A stretch of 13,308 bases of DNA, taken from an uncultured Lachnospiraceae bacterium. Its GTDB lineage: Bacteria > Bacillota > Clostridia > Lachnospirales > Lachnospiraceae. The notes under the pieces are model-generated. The model was not told where the DNA came from, did not search any database, and saw only the letters and a program-made list of their open reading frames with translations. The position numbers and the translations under genes were made by a program. The stretch's first letter is position 1, and the number at the start of each line of letters is the position of its first letter. The stretch is taken from NCBI GenBank assembly GCA_902797785.1, contig CADBUD010000347.1, positions 1 to 13,308 on the forward strand. The letters are read 5' to 3'. Positions 1 to 7,826 of the stretch are shown here, piece by piece.

Positions 1-3000
1 GAGGATCTCTCTGCCTCTATTTTTCAGGCAGTCGTAAACCAGACCATCAGCGGTCTCGCCTGCGGAAAGCCGATTCGCGGCCACATTGCCTTCTTAGGCG
101 GTCCCCTGCACTTTTTAGACCAGCTCAAAGAGGCTTTCATCCGTACCTTAAAGCTCGATGACGAGCATATTATTGCTCCGGAAAATTCTCATCTGTTCGC
201 AGCTATCGGCTCTGCTCTGAATGCGGATCCTAATGCTGCAGCTGCCTCCGGAAATCTCCAAAGAGCAATTTTGATGCTTTCAGATATGAAGCAAAAGCTC
301 TCATCTTCCATAAAAATGGAATTTGAGGTGGATCGTATGGAGCCACTGTTTGCCTCTCAGAAGGCATACGAAGCATTTGAACGCCGGCACAACAGTCATT
401 GTGTAAAAACAGCCAAGCTTTCCTCGTATAAAGGAAACTGCTATCTGGGAATCGACGCTGGTTCAACCACGACCAAAGCCGCCCTAGTGGGTGAGGATGG
501 CTCTCTTCTATATTCCTTTTACAGCAGTAATAACGGCAGCCCTCTCTCTACGACCATACAGGCAATTAAAGAAATTTATTCCCTGCTTCCCAAAAAAGCA
601 AAGATCGTTCATTCCTGTTCGACCGGTTACGGTGAGGCACTGATCAAAGCCGCTCTGATGCTGGATGAAGGCGAAGTCGAGACCGTTTCCCACTATTATG
701 CGGCCGCGTTTTTTAATCCTGATGTAGATTGTATTTTAGATATCGGTGGTCAGGATATGAAATGTATCAAAATCAAGAACCAGACGGTAGACAGTGTTCA
801 GTTAAATGAAGCCTGCTCCTCCGGTTGTGGTTCTTTTATTGAGACTTTCGCAAAATCTTTAAATTTCTCTGTACAGGATTTTGCAAAAGAGGCCCTATTC
901 GCCAAACATCCGATCGATCTTGGGACACGTTGTACCGTATTTATGAATTCCAAAGTAAAACAGGCACAAAAGGAAGGCGCAGAGGTTTCGGATATTTCTG
1001 CCGGACTAGCCTATTCTGTAATAAAAAATGCACTTTATAAGGTCATCAAAATTGCAGATTCAAAGGATCTTGGAAAAAATATCGTTGTCCAAGGTGGAAC
1101 CTTCTATAATGATGCTGTTCTTCGAAGCTTTGAGAAAATTTCCGGCTGTGAGGCAATCCGTCCGGATATTGCCGGAATCATGGGCGCCTTTGGCGCTGCC
1201 TTGATTGCGCGAGAGCGCCATACCGACGAATACGAAACGACGATGCTCCCGATCAATAAGATCAATACCTTGGAGTTCGATACCCAAATGTCGCGCTGTA
1301 AGGGCTGTACCAACCACTGTCTTCTGACGATCAACCGCTTCAGCGGCGGCCGTCAGTTCATTACCGGAAACCGCTGTGAACGTGGATTAGGAAAAGAAAA
1401 AAACAAAGAAAAAATCCCAAATCTTTTCGAATATAAATTAAAACGGATTTTTTCCTACCGCCCTCTCAGTGCAGAAAAAGCCACGCGCGGGACGGTCGGT
1501 CTGCCACGCGTTTTAAATATGTATGAAAACTTTCCATTTTGGGCTGTTTTCTTTGAAAAGCTCGGCTTCCGCACCATTTTGTCTCCATTGTCCAGTCGGA
1601 AAATCTATGAGCTTGGCATTGAATCGATTCCTAGCGAGTCTGAATGCTACCCAGCCAAGCTCGCCCACGGACATATCAGCTGGCTGATCAAGCAGGAACC
1701 GGATTTCATTTTCTACCCATGTATTCCATATGAGAGAAATGAATTTCCAGACTCAAATAATCATTATAACTGCCCGATTGTAACCTCTTATGCAGAAAAC
1801 ATCAAAAATAATGTCGAAGAAATCACCAAAGGGAAGATTCGCTTCTATAATCCCTTCCTTTCCTTTGCTAATGAAGAGGTTCTGATTAAACGTCTTTCGG
1901 AAGAATTTTGTCAGGAATTTGATATTTCTGAAAAAGAAATTCAAGAAGCTGTTCATGCGGGCTGGGCAGAATTGGAAGCTGTCCGTCAGGATACCCAAAA
2001 GAAGGGAGAGGAAATTCTTTCCTATATGCAGCGGGAAAAACGTCATGGAATCGTCCTCGCCGGAAGGCCTTATCATCTGGATCCGGAAATTAATCATGGA
2101 ATCCCAGAGCTGATTACCGGCTATGGCATTGCGGTTCTGACAGAGGACAGTGTTTCCCATCTAACTAAAGTCGAACGTCCTTTGATTGTTATGGACCAAT
2201 GGATGTATCATTCCCGTTTATACGCTGCTGCCAACTATGTAAAAACCCGTGACGATCTGGATCTGATTCAGTTAAATTCCTTCGGCTGCGGTCTGGATGC
2301 CGTTACGACAGATCAGGTCAACGATATTTTGAGTGATTCCGGAAAAATCTATACCTGTTTAAAAATCGATGAGGTCAATAACCTTGGCGCTGCAAGAATC
2401 CGGATTCGCTCTCTCCTTTCTGCGATCCGGGTACGGGAAAGAAAAAAAATGACGCGCACGATTGTTCCTGCAAATTTTGAGCGTACGATTTTCACCAAGG
2501 AAATGCGTGACCAGTATACAATTTTGTGTCCTCAGATGTCACCGATTCATTTTAGTATGATCGAAGCAGCTTTTAATGACAGCGGCTATCATGTCGAGCT
2601 GTTAAAGAATGATGGAAAATCTGCCGTCGATGTCGGATTAAAATATGTAAATAATGATGCATGCTACCCTTCCCTGATGGTCGTGGGACAGATTATGGAT
2701 GCCGTGCTATCTGGAAAATACGATATGACAAAAACGGCGATTTTTATTACCCAGACCGGTGGTGGCTGCCGGGCATCGAACTATATCGGTTTTATCCGAC
2801 GGGCTCTTAGAAAAGCCGGTTATGAAAATGTTCCCGTCATTTCCATCAACCTGAGTGGATTTGAAAAAAATCCGGGCTTTAAATTCACCCCGCAGCTGAT
2901 CCAGAAGGGGCTTTATGCCCTTGTATTCGGTGATATTTTCATGAGATGCCTGTATCGGATGCGTCCTTATGAGAAGGTCAAGGGCTCTGCCGATGAGCTG

Positions 3001-3732
3001 CATAAAAAATGGGAAAAACGCGCCATCGATTTTCTATGTAACGGGAAAAAGCTTTTGTCGCACAGCAAATATAAAAAGATGTGCCGTCAGATTGTAGAGG
3101 ATTTTGATAACCTCCCAATTACAGATGAAAAGAAACCCCGGGTAGGAATTGTCGGAGAAATCCTTGTCAAATTCATGCCGGCTGCCAATAATCAACTCGT
3201 CACCCTATTGGAAAAGGAAGGTGCCGAGGCTGTTGTCCCTGATTTGATGGACTTTTTCTTGTATAGTTTTTACAACCAGAACTTTAAAGCAGAAAAGCTG
3301 GGAATGAGCAAATCCTCCGCCAGAAACGCCAATCTGGGAATCAAAGGCGTGGAATGGCTTCGTGGAGCATATGCTGACGCCTGCAAAAAAAGCAAACATT
3401 TTGATGCACCTGCAGATATTGCACATTTAGCAGATATGGCTTCTCCTATTGTTTCTATCGGAAATCAGACCGGAGAAGGCTGGTTCCTGACCGGGGAAAT
3501 GCTCGAACTGATTCAAAATCAGGTCCCAAATATTGTTTGCACCCAGCCATTTGCCTGCCTGCCGAACCATATTGTCGGAAAAGGCGTCATTAAAGAGCTG
3601 AGACACCAATATCCGGAATCCAACATTGTCGCTATTGATTTTGACCCGGGCGCCAGTGAGGTAAACCAGCTGAACCGGATTAAACTGATGCTCTCCACTG
3701 CCTGGAAGAATCTGGCTGTTTCAGATGCCTGA
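1..3732 (+). CDS. 2-hydroxyacyl-CoA dehydratase activator-type ATPase fused to HgdB-like domain (5' partial)
   Basis: The reading frame is open from base 1 to the TGA at 3730-3732 (1243 visible residues), so the start lies upstream. The first ~85 residues look like the end of one BadF/BadG/HgdC ATPase repeat (GGPLHF, then ENSHLFAAIGSAL). A second, complete ATPase repeat follows at about 148-405: phosphate loop GIDAGSTTTK (150-159), GGQDMK, and a Cys pair in NEACSSGCGSF (C272, C276), near the usual iron-sulfur ligand site of HgdC activases. A Cys cluster follows (C433, C436, C440, C459). The middle (about 490-720) resembles DUF2229, with ESECYPAKL and RPYH. The C-terminal third resembles the HgdB dehydratase subunit, with conserved Cys in NDACYPS (C888), TGGGCRASNY (C923) and near the end (C1180, C1186). 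Family members couple ATP hydrolysis to very low-potential electron transfer. The substrate of this fused form cannot be read from sequence; 2-hydroxyacyl-CoA dehydration or a double-cubane-cluster reductase role are both possible. No terminator follows the stop. Confidence 0.9.
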   Translation, partial: EDLSASIFQAVVNQTISGLACGKPIRGHIAFLGGPLHFLDQLKEAFIRTLKLDDEHIIAPENSHLFAAIGSALNADPNAAAASGNLQRAILMLSDMKQKLSSSIKMEFEVDRMEPLFASQKAYEAFERRHNSHCVKTAKLSSYKGNCYLGIDAGSTTTKAALVGEDGSLLYSFYSSNNGSPLSTTIQAIKEIYSLLPKKAKIVHSCSTGYGEALIKAALMLDEGEVETVSHYYAAAFFNPDVDCILDIGGQDMKCIKIKNQTVDSVQLNEACSSGCGSFIETFAKSLNFSVQDFAKEALFAKHPIDLGTRCTVFMNSKVKQAQKEGAEVSDISAGLAYSVIKNALYKVIKIADSKDLGKNIVVQGGTFYNDAVLRSFEKISGCEAIRPDIAGIMGAFGAALIARERHTDEYETTMLPINKINTLEFDTQMSRCKGCTNHCLLTINRFSGGRQFITGNRCERGLGKEKNKEKIPNLFEYKLKRIFSYRPLSAEKATRGTVGLPRVLNMYENFPFWAVFFEKLGFRTILSPLSSRKIYELGIESIPSESECYPAKLAHGHISWLIKQEPDFIFYPCIPYERNEFPDSNNHYNCPIVTSYAENIKNNVEEITKGKIRFYNPFLSFANEEVLIKRLSEEFCQEFDISEKEIQEAVHAGWAELEAVRQDTQKKGEEILSYMQREKRHGIVLAGRPYHLDPEINHGIPELITGYGIAVLTEDSVSHLTKVERPLIVMDQWMYHSRLYAAANYVKTRDDLDLIQLNSFGCGLDAVTTDQVNDILSDSGKIYTCLKIDEVNNLGAARIRIRSLLSAIRVRERKKMTRTIVPANFERTIFTKEMRDQYTILCPQMSPIHFSMIEAAFNDSGYHVELLKNDGKSAVDVGLKYVNNDACYPSLMVVGQIMDAVLSGKYDMTKTAIFITQTGGGCRASNYIGFIRRALRKAGYENVPVISINLSGFEKNPGFKFTPQLIQKGLYALVFGDIFMRCLYRMRPYEKVKGSADELHKKWEKRAIDFLCNGKKLLSHSKYKKMCRQIVEDFDNLPITDEKKPRVGIVGEILVKFMPAANNQLVTLLEKEGAEAVVPDLMDFFLYSFYNQNFKAEKLGMSKSSARNANLGIKGVEWLRGAYADACKKSKHFDAPADIAHLADMASPIVSIGNQTGEGWFLTGEMLELIQNQVPNIVCTQPFACLPNHIVGKGVIKELRHQYPESNIVAIDFDPGASEVNQLNRIKLMLSTAWKNLAVSDA

Positions 3733-3735
3733 GGA

Positions 3736-3764
3736 TTGAAATGACTAACCATTTGTGGTACAAT
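3736..3764 (+). promoter_or_regulatory. Sigma-A promoter with extended -10 for the transaldolase gene
   Basis: The -35 box TTGAAA (3736-3741) and -10 box TACAAT (3759-3764) are separated by exactly 17 bp. A TGG immediately upstream of the -10 (3756-3758) makes an extended -10. The predicted transcription start is near 3771. The -35 begins only 3 bp after the stop codon of the upstream gene. The predicted 5' UTR is about 130 nt and is mostly occupied by the inverted-repeat element at 3782-3860. Confidence 0.75.
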
Positions 3765-3773
3765 AAAGGTACT

Positions 3774-3868
3774 TTCATCAGGTTACTATTCACAGCTTTG
3801 CTGTTCATAGCAACAAAATGCATGAAAATATCCTGCGGGATAACAGCTGTGAATAGTGACTTCATCAG
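3774..3868. mobile_element. MITE-like 79-bp inverted-repeat element with 8-bp target duplication
   Basis: Bases 3782-3799 and 3843-3860 form an 18-bp terminal inverted repeat with two mismatches (core ACTATTCACAGCT / AGCTGTGAATAGT). The element is abutted exactly on both sides by the perfect direct repeat TTCATCAG (3774-3781 and 3861-3868), the expected footprint of a transposition event. The interior has no coding capacity but contains two small hairpins: TTGCT/AGCAA (3798-3802 with 3809-3813) and TATCC/GGATA with a TGCG loop (3829-3842). As RNA it would fold into a branched structure. It lies just downstream of the predicted transaldolase transcription start and ends 18 bp before the Shine-Dalgarno sequence. 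There is no T-run, so it is not an ordinary terminator. The mobile origin is inferred from the flanking duplication; a structured regulatory leader is the alternative. Confidence 0.6.
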
Positions 3869-3901
3869 ATACAAAAATTTCGTGATAAGGAGGAAGAAGG
3901 T

Positions 3902-4555
3902 ATGAAATTTTTTATTGATACTGCAAATGTAGATGACATTAGAAAAGCGAATGATATGGGCGTTATTTGTGGCGTTACGACAAATCCTTCGTTGATTGCG
4001 AAGGAAGGGCGGGTTTTTGAAGAAGTTATTAAAGAAATCACCGATATCGTAGATGGTCCAATCAGCGGAGAAGTAAAGGCCAGTACGACAGATGCTGCTG
4101 GAATGATCGAAGAAGGACGGGCGATTGCCAAGATTCATAAAAACATGATTGTAAAAATTCCTATGACAGCAGAAGGCTTAAAGGCTGTCAAAGTACTGTC
4201 CAGCGAAGGAATCCGCACAAATGTTACCTTGATCTTTACTGCAAATCAGGCTTTACTGGCAGCCAGAGCCGGTGCATCTTATGTATCTCCTTTCCTTGGC
4301 AGATTGGATGACATCAGCACCAGAGGGGTAGATCTGATCCGGGAAATCGCAGATATCTTCCATATTGCCGGTATTACAACAGAAATCATTGCTGCCAGCG
4401 TTAGAAATCCTATGCATGTCACTGATTGCGCACTGGCTGGAGCAGACATTGCTACCATTCCATATGGCGTCATTGAAAAAATGATCCAGCATCCTATGAC
4501 TGACATCGGAATTGAAAAGTTCAAAGCTGATTATGCTGCTGTATTTGAAAAATAA
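3902..4555 (+). CDS. tal: Transaldolase, TalC/FSA-type small form
   Basis: 217 residues, the usual length of the small transaldolase/fructose-6-phosphate aldolase family, a class I (Schiff-base) TIM barrel. It transfers dihydroxyacetone units between sugar phosphates in the cytoplasmic non-oxidative pentose phosphate pathway. Visible hallmarks are FIDTANV with Asp6, GVTTNPS (24-30), the Schiff-base lysine Lys85 in VKIPMTAEGL, NVTLIF (107-112) and SPFLGRLDD (129-137). Two positions separate true transaldolases from E. coli-type F6P aldolase. This protein has Glu57 in GEVKA where FSA has Gln, and Phe131 in SPF where FSA has Tyr. Both favour transaldolase activity. AAGGAGG at 3887-3893, 8 nt before the ATG, fixes the start. 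It has its own extended -10 promoter, an inverted-repeat element in the leader, and a strong terminator 16 bp after the stop. Confidence 0.95.
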   Translation: MKFFIDTANVDDIRKANDMGVICGVTTNPSLIAKEGRVFEEVIKEITDIVDGPISGEVKASTTDAAGMIEEGRAIAKIHKNMIVKIPMTAEGLKAVKVLSSEGIRTNVTLIFTANQALLAARAGASYVSPFLGRLDDISTRGVDLIREIADIFHIAGITTEIIAASVRNPMHVTDCALAGADIATIPYGVIEKMIQHPMTDIGIEKFKADYAAVFEK

Positions 4556-4571
4556 TAGGTGAAACAACTCT

Positions 4572-4609
4572 AAAAAGCTGATATCCTCCTTTTGGATATC
4601 AGCTTTTTT
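4572..4609. terminator. Bidirectional intrinsic terminator between convergent genes
   Basis: A perfect 15-bp inverted repeat (4572-4586 with 4594-4608, core GCTGATATCC/GGATATCAGC) encloses a 7-nt loop. An A-run starts the left arm and a T-run ends the right arm, so it works in both orientations. It sits between the transaldolase stop (4555) and the stop of the minus-strand kinase (4616), and probably terminates both transcripts. Confidence 0.92.
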
Positions 4610-4615
4610 AACAGC

Positions 4616-7549
4616 CTAATGAGAAAATGACCGATATGGCTCTAAAATCGGCTTATATTGCTCATAAAACTCCAGAACCTCCGGCGTTTCCAGCTTTAAC
4701 TCCTCTATTCTTTCTTCCTTCCATAGCTTTTCCAGATGTGAAAACTCTTCCGCTAAGCCAATGGCACCAATTTTTTTTGCTTCCTTTTGAAGCATTTCTA
4801 CTTCTTTGATATATTCTTCCAATCTTTGTTCTTTTAATGTTCCTTCTAATTTTTGACTTTTTTCATCAATCGCAAGATAAAACTCTCCCAGACAGCGATA
4901 AAATTCTTCCTTAGAGCCACAGGCAGAAAGTCCGGTCTGTACATCCAGGCCCATGATGGCTTCTACTTCCGGATTTTCCTCTAATGCGTTTCCTACCTCT
5001 GTGACGATTCCACTTTCCTGCAAAGGCTCTGCCTTTACGTCTATCTCAGACGATCTTTCCTCCCAGTGTATCAGCTTCTTCTCAGGCAACCACTTCAACA
5101 GACAATTTTTCAAATCCTTGACCCGGATTGGCTTTACGATATAATCATTCATCCCACTGGTATAAAATTTTTTTGTTGTTTCAGAATCCGTTTGTGCGGA
5201 AAGCGCAATGACTGGAAGAGTTCTAAAATATTCCCCCTCCATCGCCCGAAGCTCTTCCGCAGCTGCGATTCCATCCTTCGTTGGCATCTTATAATCCATA
5301 ATCACCAGATCATAGACCGTTTCCTGTATTTTTCGTAATGCCTCCTCGCCATCTGCCGCAGTATCTGCATCGACTTGAAACGGCTCTATCAAACTCAGCG
5401 CAACCTTCCGGTTCATCTCATTATCATCCACAAGCAAAATCCTTGCCTCTGGTGCAATAAAGTCTGATACCTCATTCATAACATCGGAAGATGACGTAGT
5501 TTCCCCATTTAAAATCTGGCAAAAATTCAAACTGTACAACGGTTTGTTTACAGGAATTCCAATCGAATGTATATCATATTCCTGCATTGGATTGCGAAGC
5601 AGATATACCTTGATCTCCTTCTGTGACATCGTATGGTATTCCTCTGTGGAAAAAAGCTCACTTCCATCTGTAATGACCAAAGAAACGACATCTGACAATT
5701 CCAGCATACAATCCACATGAATCACACCATAGGAAGCACACAAATCCTCTACTGTTGTTCGCAAGATCGGGTTGGATATCCGGATTCCAACAATATGTTC
5801 CTTTGCCGTTTCATCTTTAAGCTGTGCCGCCGGCTGATTCTCAAGAAGCATTTGAACGATCTGAAACCGTACCGTGGTACCCTTTTCCAAAGTGCTTTCA
5901 ATCTCCAGCGTTCCTCCCATCTGCTCGGCGTATTGTTGAAGCAATATAAAAGAATCACTGTCTTCCAGCTCTTTTTGCTCCTCCTGCGTGATGCCTTGAC
6001 TGCTATCCTGAATAACAAAAGACATCCTGACCTTATTCTCTTTTTTCAAAGATGAAACATCTGTTTTTAGTGTCAGACGTATAAATCCATTTTCTGTAAA
6101 TTTAATGGCCTGATTAACGAATTGAAGGATAATCTGACGGATTTTTTGTACATCCCCGTATAATTCAGCCGGAAGATTTGGATCGATTTCATAAAGGAGC
6201 TCCACCGGCTTACCTCCGATCCGGTTCAAAAAAATCATCGACAGATCATGGAACAGGGACATTGGTTCATATTCCTCTTCAAATAGCCCCAGATTTACAC
6301 TCTCTGGTTCAACCGGATCTAACATATCATCTGAAATCGTAAGAAGCGCATCAGCCGATTTTTTGATATTCTTCAGATATTCCTTAGAACGAGTCGGCAG
6401 GCTCTCACGGAGCAGGATTTCCGTCATGCCGACAATTGCGCTCATTGGCGTGCGGATTTCGTGTGAAATATTTGCGATGAACTCTGTTTTTTCCTTTTCT
6501 GCCTCTTCCTTCTGCTGATTTGTCACAGAAAGTTCCTCCTCTAGCCGCCTCTCTCTCGTCCGGTCATACAAGATAAGGCTGTAACCCAGTATTTCTTCCT
6601 TCTGACAAATTTCCTTCAGTTCTCTGGAAAAATATCTCTCTTCTATTTCATACATCCCATCCGTTTCTTCTTCCTGTGCGGAAAAATATACAAGGAGGTG
6701 ATCCGGAAGCCTTTTTCCCACAAAAGCCTCCCCTAATTCCGGAAAAAATTCCTTTGCATAAGCGTTCGATTCCAGATACTGATATTCCGAATCTGTTGTA
6801 ATCATCATACATTCTGCATGATCCAAACTCCATTCTCGTCCTCTTTGTACAACACGGAGAGATTCTTTTTTTATGAATCCCAGAACCTGAAGAAAAACGG
6901 CCGCGGAAGATACCACCGGAACAATATGAAACCGAATTTTTACCATCAAGCTAACGACAAGCGCCAGCGCGATCAAAAGACCAGAAGCAATCTGAAACCC
7001 CATATTTTTGCGCAAAGATGATCTTATAGTGATTCCACGCTTCTTTATGGTATAGATCAGGCAGAAAATAAAAATACTAATGATAACAAGGCGATGAAGG
7101 ATAAATATGATTCCAGGGGTGTTTTCCACCATAAGAAATCCCCCCCTGCTGTTCCACGTAAATGTCAGCTCCCGAAAAATAAGCTCTGTCGAATCATTTC
7201 CCCACAGCAGCACATGAAAAAAAACCTCCATGACAAGATAAAAAAACAAAAAAACCCTTGTCCATTGGTAATTGAGAATTTTCTGATCATAGAACAGGAA
7301 CAGGAACAAAGACAGGTATAATACAGAACTTCCAAGAAATTCGATTTTGAAGATGGAAAGAGCACCTTCCGCTGTTTTTTGCCGCATCATGATCAGATGA
7401 CTGCTGTTTAGGATAAAACAAGCAATATTGGCAATCAATAACAACATGGAAGATCTGCCGGACTCTTTTTTTATAAGAATATAACATCCCGCTGTGGGGA
7501 CGACCATAGCAATAATCTGTATCATTAGGACCATTCCCTGTAATACCAT
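4616..7549 (-). CDS. Membrane hybrid sensor histidine kinase with degenerate ATPase and HPt-like domains
   Basis: 977 residues from ATG at 7549; AAGGAG at 7564-7559 is 9 nt away. An in-frame TTG at 7555 is too close to that site. Order: seven hydrophobic segments (about 8-225, HisKA_7TM-like), a PAS-like region (about 238-330), a charged coiled-coil linker, HisKA with SHEIRTP and phosphoacceptor His363, a HATPase_c-like region (about 420-567), a degenerate receiver (about 584-682), a complete receiver (about 702-820: D708/D709, phosphoacceptor D752 in MDYKMP, S784, K806) and a C-terminal HPt-like helical region (about 860-940). The HATPase region lacks key residues: the two N-box Asn positions are Gln476 and Gln480, the G1 motif reads DSSQG instead of DxGxG, and no GxGL G2 box is seen. 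In the HPt-like region Glu918 occupies the His position. It is therefore probably a sensor or phosphotransfer scaffold rather than a standard autokinase. No separate response regulator is adjacent. The signal is unknown. Confidence 0.93.
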   Translation of the reverse strand: MVLQGMVLMIQIIAMVVPTAGCYILIKKESGRSSMLLLIANIACFILNSSHLIMMRQKTAEGALSIFKIEFLGSSVLYLSLFLFLFYDQKILNYQWTRVFLFFYLVMEVFFHVLLWGNDSTELIFRELTFTWNSRGGFLMVENTPGIIFILHRLVIISIFIFCLIYTIKKRGITIRSSLRKNMGFQIASGLLIALALVVSLMVKIRFHIVPVVSSAAVFLQVLGFIKKESLRVVQRGREWSLDHAECMMITTDSEYQYLESNAYAKEFFPELGEAFVGKRLPDHLLVYFSAQEEETDGMYEIEERYFSRELKEICQKEEILGYSLILYDRTRERRLEEELSVTNQQKEEAEKEKTEFIANISHEIRTPMSAIVGMTEILLRESLPTRSKEYLKNIKKSADALLTISDDMLDPVEPESVNLGLFEEEYEPMSLFHDLSMIFLNRIGGKPVELLYEIDPNLPAELYGDVQKIRQIILQFVNQAIKFTENGFIRLTLKTDVSSLKKENKVRMSFVIQDSSQGITQEEQKELEDSDSFILLQQYAEQMGGTLEIESTLEKGTTVRFQIVQMLLENQPAAQLKDETAKEHIVGIRISNPILRTTVEDLCASYGVIHVDCMLELSDVVSLVITDGSELFSTEEYHTMSQKEIKVYLLRNPMQEYDIHSIGIPVNKPLYSLNFCQILNGETTSSSDVMNEVSDFIAPEARILLVDDNEMNRKVALSLIEPFQVDADTAADGEEALRKIQETVYDLVIMDYKMPTKDGIAAAEELRAMEGEYFRTLPVIALSAQTDSETTKKFYTSGMNDYIVKPIRVKDLKNCLLKWLPEKKLIHWEERSSEIDVKAEPLQESGIVTEVGNALEENPEVEAIMGLDVQTGLSACGSKEEFYRCLGEFYLAIDEKSQKLEGTLKEQRLEEYIKEVEMLQKEAKKIGAIGLAEEFSHLEKLWKEERIEELKLETPEVLEFYEQYKPILEPYRSFSH

Positions 7550-7566
7550 AGACAAAATCTCCTTCC

Positions 7567-7602
7567 TTCATGAACAAAACAACAGACCTTTTCGTTCATG
7601 AG
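7567..7602. repeat. Inverted repeat TCATGAAC/GTTCATGA at the kinase transcription start
   Basis: TCATGAAC (7568-7575) and GTTCATGA (7594-7601) are perfect inverted copies 18 bp apart. The first copy is itself inside the palindrome TTCATGAA (7567-7574). The pair spans the predicted start of the kinase transcript and ends beside its Shine-Dalgarno sequence. It could be a dimeric-regulator operator or a leader hairpin. Chance occurrence in AT-rich DNA is not excluded. Confidence 0.35.
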
Positions 7603-7605
7603 TAT

Positions 7606-7634
7606 ATTATAACGTTTCTGTTCTTAACTGTCAA
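7606..7634 (-). promoter_or_regulatory. Consensus sigma-A promoter for the hybrid kinase
   Basis: On the minus strand TTGACA (7634-7629) and TATAAT (7611-7606) are both perfect consensus hexamers, separated by 17 bp. The predicted start is near 7599, giving a leader of about 50 nt to the kinase ATG at 7549. Confidence 0.85.
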
Positions 7635-7753
7635 AATGCACAAATTTAAATCAAAATAAACAAAAAATTATACTATTTTGAGGATACTTTATTTTTTCGA
7701 TTCTGTCAACAAATAGAAATTTAAAAAACTATTGCGAAGATATTAAAAGTAGA

Positions 7754-7782
7754 TTGAAAATTAGGAAATTTTGTTCTATAAT
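7754..7782 (+). promoter_or_regulatory. Sigma-A promoter for serS
   Basis: TTGAAA (7754-7759) and TATAAT (7777-7782) are separated by 17 bp. The predicted start near 7789 gives a leader of about 38 nt, too short for a T-box. Confidence 0.8.
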
Positions 7783-7826
7783 TAGCTGTTAGTAAAGAAA
7801 GCACAGATAAAACGGAGGAAAAAATC

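Noticed and set aside
1753..2160. Minus-strand open frame of 135 codons inside the large activator gene
   Set aside because: It lies wholly antisense to a gene with clear family motifs, has no ribosome binding site that I can see and no recognisable domain.
3680..4138. Minus-strand open frame of 152 codons across the transaldolase leader
   Set aside because: It is antisense to the end of the activator gene, the mobile-like element and the transaldolase start, and resembles no known family.
7553..7555. TTG as start codon of the hybrid kinase
   Set aside because: It is only 3 nt from the AAGGAG site; the ATG at 7549-7547 has a 9-nt spacing and is preferred.
7600..7826. Possible T-box leader for serS
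   Set aside because: The promoter at 7754-7782 leaves only about 38 nt of leader, and no T-box core or antiterminator/terminator pair is visible.
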